Positions 1 through 9,942 of a DNA stretch of 64,000 nt are shown one piece after another. The stretch is from Tamarix chinensis. Lineage: Eukaryota; Streptophyta; Magnoliopsida; Caryophyllales; Tamaricaceae. Made by a program: the position numbers and the translations under genes. The notes beneath the pieces were generated by a model. It was not told the DNA's origin. It worked only from the letters and a program-made list of their open reading frames with translations, and did no database searches. Positions within the stretch are counted from its first letter, which is position 1, and each line of letters opens with the position of its first letter. The DNA lies in assembly GCA_030549775.1 (NCBI GenBank), contig CM060181.1, positions 53,140,218-53,204,217 on the forward strand. The letters run 5' to 3'.

Positions 1-399
1 AGGAATATCATAGGAACAATCTCGCCTGGGTTGGTAAGGTTCTAATTTAGTATAAGATATTTTTCAAAAAAAAATAAAACTTGAAAACATGAGTAGCTCA
101 ATGAACTAGTCAATTAATTTGGGTCCACCAATTGACTATTCATCCACTAGTCGATCGGTTTTCCTCAACCATTCAATCAATTTAGTTGAGGAACCTAATT
201 TAGCTAAAAGGATAAACCAGTTGATCGGTTCACGGAATCGATCAATGGGTTTGCTTGTACAACTGAATAAACTTGATTTTCCAACATGATTTCAAATTAA
301 ATTTTATCCTAAATCAAATGACAACATTGAATTAAAATCAAAGGCCAAAAATTAGATAATTTCTTATTTATCCATTATACAAAAGTACGGGGTATTACA
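1..399 (-). mobile_element. 5' (U3) end of a minus-strand B-type LTR, cut by the window edge
   Basis: The segment ends in GGGGTATTACA, the reverse complement of the TGTAATACCCC start shared by the LTRs in this window. It also holds the degenerate GTCAATTGGTTTGG-like short motifs (about 100-260) typical of the B-type LTRs at 13897 and 60533. No coding sequence is present. Only one end is visible, so no TSD can be tested. Confidence 0.55.
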
Positions 400-779
400 T
401 TAATAATCATGAGATCATTTGTAACACATTATCTTTACACAAAACACATGCCAAAAACCCTAATAGACTAACATATAATAATCCACACATTTTAGTGGGG
501 TATTACAGTTACCTTATTTCAAGCAAAAAATTAAACTTTATTGGTATTCAGTTTAAAATGCTTAAGATCTGTTTAATAAAATTTCATACCTAAAAATAAT
601 ATCATGAATGCAATATTAATATTAGATAAATAAAAGAATAAGTATTATTAAATATAACATTAGAAAACTACCTTATACCTTAATATTATCTAAAAACATA
701 TAATAATGCACACCATAACTCACGCTACATGTGCAGCATGTACCATGAAGAACATATGGTCAAAGGAAAGGGAATAGGA
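400..779. other. AT-rich spacer, no gene
   Basis: AT-rich sequence without a convincing ORF. A second LTR-terminus-like string, GTGGGGTATTACA, ends at 507, so this may be a short LTR remnant. I see nothing else. Confidence 0.4.
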
Positions 780-2240
780 ATAATGGGGTGGCTTAAGTAA
801 AGGGTTTGAGGGAGGTGATGGGGGTCTTGGTGCTGGTTTTTGGTTGTAGACGTGAGGTAGGAGGTGGGTGGTGGTTGGAGGTCGTGGTGCGACGGCTTGG
901 AGGTAGCGGAGACGACAACGTGGTTTACAGGAGAAAGATGCTGAGAAGGGAGGGAAAAGAGAAAGAAAGGAGAAGAATAGAAAGAGAAGGGGGAAAGGCA
1001 GGGTGGCTCAAGTAAGGTGGCATAGGGGGAGGTCGAGGTGGTGGTAGGTAGCTGAGGGGAGGTTGCGGTGGCAGCAGAAAGGGAGGGGAAGAGGTGCCTA
1101 ATGGTGGCGGGTGTAGGGGTGTTGAAGGGGAGAAGGAGAAAAGGAGAAAAGGGAGGGGTAGGCTACAGGGGTGGTTGGATATGGTTGCCTGAGGTAGTGT
1201 AGGGAGGAGGTAGGGTGGAGGAGATGGCGGTGTAGTGGTTGGGGTGGTGGTGGAGACAGCGGAGGTGCTATAGGGATGCGTCGAAGGAGAACAAGGGAGA
1301 AAAAAAGAAGAGAGGATTTGGGGGAGAGAAGAGTCAATCACAAGTGATAATGAGGAAGAGAAGAAGAGAATATGGATAAGAAAAATAAGGAAAGGAGAAG
1401 GAGGCGTGTGGGGTTAGGTGAGAGTAGGGAGGGAGGTCATAGGCTAGGAATAGGGTATGTGACATGGATAGGGACAAAAATGGAAGGGGGAGGGCATTTA
1501 GGGGAAGGGAAGGTCAGGGGTTGTAGGGTAGAAAATGGCAAAGAGAGGGACAAGCAAAGGGAGGAGGGTTTGTAGGTTGTCCGATTGGTAGAGGGAAGGA
1601 GGTGCAGGATGGCAAAGGTGTAGGGGTACAGGGGAAGAAGAAGGTGTGAGAGGGGAGATGGGTTGTTTGGCATGAGGGTGTCGGGCAAGAAGGAGAGGGG
1701 AATGAGTCGTGTGGGGAAGGAAAAAAAAGAAGAAGGGGAGATAGCCAACCCGCATGAGAGAAGAAAGCAAAGGAGGGGGAGAAGAAGAGAAAAGAAATAG
1801 AGAGAAAAGCTTAGGTTGGCCTAAGAGGAAGAAGAAGAGAAAGAAAATGAAGGGTTAGGTTGACCCAAGGAAGATGGAAGAAAAGAAAAGAAAGAAAAGG
1901 AAAAAGAAAGAAAATGAAGAAAAAAGAAAATTATTTTTAGAGTTAGGATTAGAATTTAGATTAAAATTGTCTATTGGAAAAATTTTAAATAATTTATCCA
2001 AAAATTTGAGTATTAATTTAAGGGAATAATTTTTGGTAAAATTATGGGTTTGGGGATTTATTTGAATAAAAAGAGTAATATAAAATGATAAAAATAATTA
2101 TATTAATTTATTAAATAATTCTTTCTATTTATGTAAATCAAAGGTCCATAAAATAATTAAATCGATAATTTAAGATTAAATTATTCCAAATAAAAGGTTG
2201 AATATTTAAATTTTAGATTTTAAATTTTTTGGGTGTTATA
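780..2240 (-). mobile_element. U3 plus CT-rich leader part of a minus-strand A-like LTR
   Basis: About 1.1 kb of strongly GA-rich sequence (CT-rich on the minus strand) is followed by an AT-rich stretch that ends TTTTTTGGGTGTTATA. This order matches the right ends of the minus-strand LTRs at 4814-9937 and 44874-48099. The several ORFs on both strands here are low-complexity (Pro/Ser/Leu or Gly/Arg/Lys) and I do not regard them as genes. The rest of the LTR (repeat zone and 3' end) is absent to the left, so the copy is truncated. Confidence 0.5.
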
Positions 2241-2243
2241 GTG

Positions 2244-2317
2244 GTGGTAACACCCATTATTTTGATATTACACTTCTGCAAAATAAAATTTTAAGTAGTA
2301 AATTTTGGTGTATTATA
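2244..2317 (+). mobile_element. Short plus-strand LTR 3'-terminal fragment
   Basis: A GGTAACACCCA motif, then AT-rich sequence with TTTTAAGTAGTAAATTTTGG and a terminal GTGTATTATA. This matches the last 75 bases of LTR E (34726-34799) in the same order. It abuts the oppositely oriented LTR end at 2240 directly, giving a chimeric junction. Confidence 0.45.
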
Positions 2318-4770
2318 ATGGGTCATTTTGTGTACAGGGAAGCTATAAAAACAAGGGTTAGAATTATGAGGGAAAATAAAGGGTTTAAAGATTAAGATTA
2401 GATGATTAATGAATATAAGAGGTTAAGGGAGGGTTAAGAAGCAAATCACCTAAAGATCAATGTCTAAAATAACATCATAAACTAAACATAACACATCATT
2501 ACTTCTTAAATACACAATATAGCCTAAACTAACTAAAAGGCCCAAAATTTTGTCAAGATGAAAAACAAAACATAAACTAGAAAAGATATCCTTACTACCC
2601 TATAATCAATAAACATGGTTTTCTTCCAATTCCATTTGATAAATGCTCTTTAATTTCTTCATTTTTCTTTGTCAATAGAACAAAAATTTTCTTTAAGTCG
2701 TCTTCTATATTTGATATTTGTGGTTCACTTCTTCCAACTGACTTAGCTAATTCCTTAGGTCCTTATTTTCCTCGATTCATTATTTTGTTATAGTGAGCAA
2801 CATTTTAGGGAGGGGATCATTGATCCGTACAAATACTTTATAAGTTATAACCACCAATCTTTTTGTATCTACAACACAGGAAAAATCTTCTACATAGATT
2901 TGTGGTAATCTTGGACACATATTAACTAGTAAAATTTCCGCAATCAATTATCTCTTATGTCATCATTACTCCACTTCCTTGAGAGGGGGTGATAATGAGA
3001 TGCCACTTGTAGCCATAGACTTGAAAATTTTGTATTGTTTTACTAAAAAATTATTCAAAGTTGTAAGTCATACCCTTTAATTTTAAAATATTTGAAAAAG
3101 TTCATATTACATAACAACACATTTGAGTAATCCTAAAAACATTCTATCATTACATAGGATAGAGACACATGCTACTACACAATTAGATCAATTTGTTAAA
3201 CATCCAACCATAAAAAATATTATAGGAGTATTAAATCCACTAATTTAGAGTAGTTATACATAATCATAGGATGGAAAATTTCATATTGATAATGTTAAAT
3301 AGATTAATAAGTTTGTATATTAATTTATTAATAAACAAAAACCAACATTTTTTAACTATTAAGCATGTATCTCATTCTTACCCTACCTATGCTCATATAT
3401 GATCACTAATCTTATAGGAATATGCTTATATATATATATATATATATTTTTTTTTGTTTTTACACAAAATCAAGATTCATTGAAAAAAGACACCGAGCAT
3501 ATCTTTTAAAAATATTATTTCCATATCTAATAAAAATAACCAACTATTCACATACGCTAAAAAAAAGTTAGCTAAAAGGGGGTCAAACAAACCAATATAT
3601 GATATAGGAGCTTTATCCAAATTTAAATATGTTTTTAATTAGAGATTAATTGATGCATGTGTGCATCCTACAAATTCTAAAAGACATAGGTGAGCTTATT
3701 TCATATTAGGCCCCATTATTTTTGATTTGGTTGAAGAGTTGGGTCAAACTAAAAACATTAGACCTAATAAGGGCTTACTTATTTAAGTATGGAGTAAGGA
3801 AGGGATTAATGATCATTATTGAACTTTTTAATGAAGATACATGATGTGCACATGTCATGGACATCTAGTATGGGGAGAATAGGCCATATCAGTTAACATT
3901 TAGATTCAGTTAATAGATATTAGATATTCTCAAAATCTTAAAGTATTTATTTTGTTAGTTACAGGATTTATCCTATGGTTTAGCTTGAGTGTGTTTATCT
4001 TAGTTTATATTTTAGAGTATTTTTTATCTTTTGATTTTAATCTATTTTTACATGAAGAATAAAGAATAAAAATTTGTACTCATGGACATTGATTAGAATT
4101 GAATACAACCATGGTAAGTTTGAATCTTCCAAATTAAATCTCTTTGTGAGTCCTTCTTTGATTATGATTTTTATGTAATTCATAATCAATTTATTAACTC
4201 ATTTTCTGTGTGATTTAAGAGATTTAGTTTATTTTTCAATTAGACACATTCATATCACATACAATTTTTTTGACAAATCATCCATACACACACATATTCC
4301 TCATCATCTTCAACCTCTTAAAACCCTTTCCCTAGCTTTCTTCTAAGAAACCTTTCTATATTCAATTACTATCCATTACTTTTGACCCTAACTAGCCAAT
4401 AATTAAACACTAACCCTTCATCAATAGCCCTATAAAATGAAGCCATAAACCTTGAGCCCACACTGAAAACCCTAACCCTCAAAATTGAAGCCCTAACCAT
4501 AAATTCAACCATTTTTCCTTTTTATTTTGACTTAATTGTTGTGTGTATTATGTAAATCACTTATTTTTGGTGTCGTGTGCTTCCAAAACATATCACTTAT
4601 ACTAGAAATTTTCAAGCTAAAATAACAACATTTTGAAATGACTACAACTTTGATCGCCGACAAGAAACCACTATTTTCAAATTCAGTAAAAAGAAGAGTG
4701 AAGAATTAATGGCATTCACAACTTAAGAAATAATACATTTGATTAAGAAATTACATTCATGCTTACGCTA
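2318..4770. other. AT-rich intergenic DNA, no gene recognised
   Basis: About 2.4 kb of AT-rich sequence without a supported coding region. It includes a (TA)n run with a following T-run near 3428-3458. Some of it may be decayed transposon sequence, but I cannot assign a family. Confidence 0.4.
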
Positions 4771-4808
4771 AACAAATAATGGGAAGATCACACTAAACAA
4801 ATATCATG

Positions 4809-4813
4809 ATTAC
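4809..4813. repeat. Target-site duplication ATTAC, left copy (solo LTR A)
   Basis: ATTAC immediately precedes TGTAACACCCC and is repeated exactly at 9938-9942 after GGGCATTTCA. Confidence 0.85.
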
Positions 4814-5582
4814 TGTAACACCCCAAAATTCACTACTTTTTTTTTAAAGATGAAGTAATTAAAATAGAAACTCTTAAATTCAAACCCGTGAATTCTAGGG
4901 ATGTTACCGCCACACTTAGTACCAAACCGGTTCTTTCCGACCGTTTCAGTACCAAGTGCTAAGGCTAAAGAAAATGTTATCATTTAATCTCAAACCAATA
5001 GTTCATAAATAATTAGACAGAATCATACATCAAAAATCAGAGTACGTGTATAAGAATCATGTATCAGAGTACATGATCAAAATTCCAGAAAAAGAAGAAA
5101 TAACACTTTCATAAAATAAAAGCTTCATCTAGAAAACTCAATACAAGGTAATAAATTAAAAAAGATAAATTCGATACAAGAAGAAATAATAGAAATAAAT
5201 AAGATAACAAGAAGAGTGGATCCGGCCACACTACACTCAAATTTCGAGCCGAACATGCTCAACACACACCCCCGACTGATGTCTTGCCCACCTGCACAAA
5301 GTCAGAAGGGCATACTACTCGTGGGAATGAGTAGTACCCATGAAAAGGGTGTTCATTACGCTATGTATTGAGTAAGGTAACCAAAAACTAAGGCCAACAC
5401 ATAAGCACATAATCCATGCAGAATAATAACAGGGCATAATCTCCAACACAATAACATAAAGGCAAATGAACGATCAGGTGAAAATGCCAAGGTCTAATAT
5501 AGTTTAGATTTAATTACTTCATTAATCCTTTATCAAAATATTTTCACACCACACTCTTTATCAAGTCCATACGAGTACGGGA

Positions 5583-5915
5583 ACCCCATTATTTTTGCCA
5601 GTGGATCGGTCTCTAGGGCACTTTTGGCTCCTGTCCACTATTATAGCCGGTGGATCGGTCACTTAGGGCACATGCCCGACCACTATTATATGCCGGTGGA
5701 TCGGTTTGGCCCCTTCTCACACGGTGTTCCACTATAAGTAATTAGTCTCTTCCCACATCTTGACATATATATAGTTTGGTTCGTTGAGCTCGGGATCCCC
5801 CACTATTTTAGCCGATGGATCGGTCACTAGGGTAACATACCCTACCACTATTAAGCCAGTGGATTGGTCTCCATGCTACCGTAGTACCTGGCCACTATTA
5901 TACCGGTGGATTGGT
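5583..5915. repeat. CCACTATTAT..GGTGGATCGGTC minisatellite, 3+3 units (LTR A)
   Basis: Six diverged units of CCACTATTATAGCCGGTGG followed by ATCGGTC, in two groups of three. A linker containing GTTCCACTATAAG separates the groups. The CCAC...GTGG arms are self-complementary. LTRs C and D carry the same arrangement. Confidence 0.75.
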
Positions 5916-6360
5916 CTAGGCCCGACTCAACATTTTCCATTTTACATAATTAATATCTTAAGTATCTTATTCAAAATCTTTCACCATGGACATGTACGAA
6001 TCATTATATTTATACTTCACACATCACAAATCATAAAATTCCACCGTCATAATTACATTTAAATCACCAAATACACATGATAATACAAAAATTATAAGCA
6101 ACCACAACATACCCTAATTGTCCACATAACCCTAGTTCGGTCTCCTACGGAACCTTATATAATCTCCATGTATTATTTTTCATCTAAAATATTCAAACAC
6201 CCAAATAACACTTACATTATCTTTCTTACATCCCAAATCAACCTTTCATACGTAAATTTCGCTCACATGCAAACTTTACACATCCCATGCAACCTCTCAA
6301 ACTTTTCATATAAACCCTAAATCTCATGCAATCATTAACTCCCATGCAAAACCCTAACTC

Positions 6361-6600
6361 CACCATGCAAACCCTAATACCACCATACAACCATTAATAC
6401 CACCATGCAACTATTAATACCACCATGCAAACCCTAATACCACCATGGAATCATTAATACCACCATACAAACCCTAATACCACCATATAGATCCTAATAC
6501 CACTATACAACAATTAATACCACCATGCAACCATTAATACCACCATGCAATCATTATTACCACCATACAAACCCTAATACCACTATGCAACCATTAATAC
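6361..6600. repeat. 20-bp tandem array, 12 units (LTR A)
   Basis: Twelve consecutive units in exact 20-bp register, of the form CACCATGCAAACCCTAATAC, with CCATTAATAC variants. Several units contain the plant telo-box-like AAACCCTAA. LTRs C and D have only a few loosely spaced equivalents, so the array expanded in this copy. Confidence 0.85.
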
Positions 6601-6610
6601 CACCATACAA

Positions 6611-6785
6611 CTGTAGATTAAATTCTCCCAAATAAATTATGCAAAACCATAGATTAGATTCTCCCATACAAAACCATAAATTAGATTCTCCCATATAAAA
6701 CCATAAATTATATTCTCCCACACAAAACCATAAATTAGATTCTCCCAAATAGAACCATAAATTAGATTCCTTCACATGAAACCCT
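6611..6785. repeat. About 28-30-bp tandem array, 6 units (LTR A)
   Basis: About six units of AAACCATAAATTAGATTCTC followed by CCA and a short variable part, directly after the 20-bp array. Translating it on the minus strand gives a repetitive GESNLWFCM-type ORF, which is a by-product of the repeat. Confidence 0.75.
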
Positions 6786-7622
6786 AAATTCTTTCTTTTA
6801 TTCCTCCACTCATAGATCATTAAAATACTTAGGTCAACTCATTTCCCCTTTAGTCAACTTACTTCCCATTTTCCATTTCCAACCTTTTTCCCGCACAATA
6901 CCACTTTTATACATCCTCACATACATATCTTATAGGGTCACATCACATACCACAACATTTTATCACATATAGTACACATGCCATGTAAATGCACAAAGAC
7001 GTACTTCAACTCCACGTCATACCACATACAAAATGATTAATAATGATAAACATAGAATACATAGCATACGAAGCACATAATGCACATGAACACGCAAAAG
7101 GCCTTAGTAACACCCTTACCTGAAAAGACATCGGTCTTGGAGCACGCTCCTACGCCTCCTTAGGGCTTTGACCAAATAATAACATACTAATAGAAATAAT
7201 ATTAACACAATTCTAACTTTACTAAAGATATAGAAATAATAGAAATATTATAAAAGTTGATAATTAATGCAGGGTTAAATACTTTATTCTAATAGTAATA
7301 ATGATACTAAAAATAATATCAATGAGAATATAAATAAGAATAATAATAATAATAGTAACAATACTAATAATAAAAAGGCCATTATTCAAAAACAAAGTAA
7401 AATAAAGGCTTCGGTCCCTTTTCCAAAATAATACTAATAATAATATTAGTAAGATAAATAACAAAATTTAGTAATAATAATAGTGATGAAATAATAATAA
7501 TAACCATAATAATATTGTAATAATAATAATAATCATCATAACGGTAATAATAGTAAGGATAATATTTGAAGATAAAAAAGAAGTAGGGTTTCCACCCTAC
7601 ATTGAGTAATAATAACATAATA

Positions 7623-7678
<56 letters not shown>

Positions 7679-7821
7679 CTAATAATAATAAAAGAACTAA
7701 TAACCCTAATAATAATAAGACATGATATTAATAATACTACTGATAAAATTTAAAATAAGTATAATAGGGTTTCAGCCCTATATAAAATAATAATACTAAC
7801 ACTTGAAAATAATAATAATGA

Positions 7822-7904
<83 letters not shown>
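7623..7904. repeat. (AAT)n and (AGT)n microsatellites in LTR A
   Basis: A pure AAT run of about 17 units (7623-7674), and an AGT run of about 17 units (7823-7873) continuing into AAT (to 7904). Both lie within about 1 kb of imperfect AAT-rich sequence (7180-8210). LTRs C and D carry the same zone at the equivalent position. Confidence 0.85.
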
Positions 7905-7908
<4 letters not shown>

Positions 7909-8876
7909 TAACAATTATAACATTATTAACAACACTAATGGTAAAATAGTTGTATTAATAATAATTGAATAACAACAATAGAAATTCGAAATAGGAAATA
8001 ATAATAATAATTATTATACTTATAACATATTAATATTAATAGTTGTAATAATAGCAATAATAAGGGGAATAATAATAAAATTGAATTAAAATACAATAGG
8101 GCTTCAACCCTCAACATAAATAATAATAATAACATTAATACTAATAATAATAATAATAGATATCAAAAATATAAATAATAATAATAGTATTTATATGCAA
8201 ATAATTGAAATAAAATAATTTAAGGGTTATAAAAATAAGGAAAAAGGCTGAGAGGGTCTAGGGTTCAACCTTAGGCTAGGGGGATAGGCGGCACTGGTGG
8301 TGGTGAACGGTGGCGGCGGCGGTGGCCGAAAAAAGAGAAGAAAGGAAAAGTTAAGGGCTAGGAAAAAGAAAAAGAGGAAAAGTGTGGAAGCAAGGGTGAT
8401 TATGATTACCCAAAAGGAGGGGAATAGAATGAAGGTGGCGGCGCAACCAAAGGTGGCGGCGCACGGCGGCGGCGGTGGCCGAATGGAGAAGAAGGAGAGA
8501 AAGAGATGAAGAGAGGGAGGAAGAGGAAAAGAAAGGTATGTGGAGATAGAGGAGGGTCTGCAGAACATTTTGGAAGGTGAAAAAAGCGGCTGCAATGGCG
8601 GTGGAGGTGGCTAAAGATGGTTCGAAGGGCGGCGATGGTAGAAAATTATTTGGTTAAGAAGGAAAATTCGCACGGTCGGGGTGGATGGTGCAGGAAGAAT
8701 TGAAGGGTATAAGTGGTCTAGTTAGCTAGAGGGAGGTGTAAGGAAGAGTTTGGTGGCCAGATGTGGCAGCGAAGTTGGCCGGAGGCGGTGTACGAGGCAT
8801 TTGAAGGGGTGGCGGCGACAAGGACGGAAAATTCTAGATATGAGACAAAAGCTCGATACAAGGCTATTATGGGGGG

Positions 8877-8884
8877 TATTTATA
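8877..8884 (-). promoter_or_regulatory. TATA box of solo LTR A
   Basis: TATAAATA on the minus strand, about 1.05 kb from the LTR's 5' end at 9937. The homologous boxes in C (22685-22692) and D (26571-26578) have the same context, GGCCTATAAATA or close to it. Confidence 0.6.
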
Positions 8885-9937
8885 GGCTTAGAAGGGAGGT
8901 TAAGGTTCTAGTCAAAGGAAAGAAGGGATGATATGGCAGGGGTGAGTGCATCGGTCGATAAGGGTTGTTGGCAAAAATTTGAATGTGGCGGGAATAGTTG
9001 TGCAAGGAGAGAGAGAAGATCGTGCACAAGAAAAAGGGAGGTGGATTGGTTCAAAATAGACGACGGGTTAGGGGGAGAGAGAGTAAGGAAAACAGCAGGT
9101 CAAAATGGCTGTAACTGGCGGCGAGATTTTCGAAGGTGGCGGCGGAGGTTGTAGGTCGAATGTGGCTGGGGAAGGAGGAAGAAGAAGATGGGGGGGGAAG
9201 AACCGGCGGTTCGAGGGAGAAAAAAAGGAAAAGAAAAGAAAAGAAGAGGAGATCGGGCGGTCCAGGCACGACGGGGTGGTTGCTTAAATGAAACGATGCG
9301 TTTTGAGTAAAAAGGATAAGAAACTCGGCGCGCTAGTTGCCGAGGGAGGAAGGAAGGAAAAAACGGGAGTGGGCTGCGGCAGGAGAAGAAGGAAGATGGG
9401 CCGCGACCAGGCCCAGTTCGGGGGAGAGAAAAAAAAGGAAAGAAGAAGAAAAAGAAAGAAAAAGAAAGGAAAAAGGGAAGAAGAAAAAGAAAAAGGAAAA
9501 GGGAAAAAGGAAAAATAATTAGATTGGGTATTTAAATTAATTAAAATATGTATAATATTTAAAAATAATAATATTTAAATAAAAAATATTTAAATTCATT
9601 TTTAAGCTAAATTAGGATTTTTTTAAAAGATTTTCCATAAATTCCATTTTAATTAGCAAATCACCCTAATTTTCTTCAATTAAATTATTTATAAAATTAA
9701 TATTAATTTGAAACTATTTTATCCTTCTTACTTTAAATAAAATAATTTATTTTATTAATTTTCAAAATAAAATCCTTAATTAGCTAAAATACCCAAGTTT
9801 CACCCTAATTAAAATATTTATAAGGTTTCTCCTAATTTGCCCTAATTAATTTCCTTTTATTTTAATAAAAATAACTTATTTAATTAATTTTCATAATAAT
9901 AATAAATAATAAAAATTAAATTTTTTTGGGCATTTCA

Positions 9938-9942
9938 ATTAC
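9938..9942. repeat. Target-site duplication ATTAC, right copy (solo LTR A)
   Basis: Exact match to 4809-4813. Length 5 bp is normal for Ty3/gypsy integration. Confidence 0.85.

Larger units (their letters stand above)
5292..7119 (-). other. Putative intron within solo LTR A
   Basis: On the minus strand a CTTTTCAG/GTAAGGGTG donor (7120/7119) and a TTTGTGCAG/GTGGGC acceptor (5292/5291) bound 1,828 bases. The same pair recurs at matching positions in LTRs C, D, E and the intron-6 LTR. Splicing is inferred from motif quality and conservation only. Confidence 0.45.
4814..9937 (-). mobile_element. Solo LTR A (5.1 kb), perfect 5-bp TSD
   Basis: On the + strand it begins TGTAACACCCC and ends GGGCATTTCA, so the TG...CA termini are intact. 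It is flanked by ATTAC at 4809-4813 and 9938-9942. It lies inside the host 3' LTR, whose sequence resumes collinearly on both sides. Transcription sense is minus: TATAAATA at 8884-8877, then a CT-rich leader (about 8840-8220), an (AAT/AGT)n zone (about 8210-7180), a GTAAGG donor-like site (7119), minisatellites (6790-5580) and an acceptor-like TTTGTGCAG (5292). There is no internal region, PBS or coding sequence. The low-complexity ORFs in it come from the repeats and the GA-rich leader. Confidence 0.85.

Noticed and set aside
780..1800. Several ORFs of 66-138 residues on both strands (Gly/Arg/Lys- or Pro/Ser/Leu-rich)
   Set aside because: They come from GA/CT-biased LTR leader sequence, overlap each other in opposite strands and show no domain.
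5583..6790. Possible CRISPR-like array of regular repeats
   Set aside because: The genome is a plant nuclear one. The units are tandem minisatellites without unique spacers, inside an LTR.
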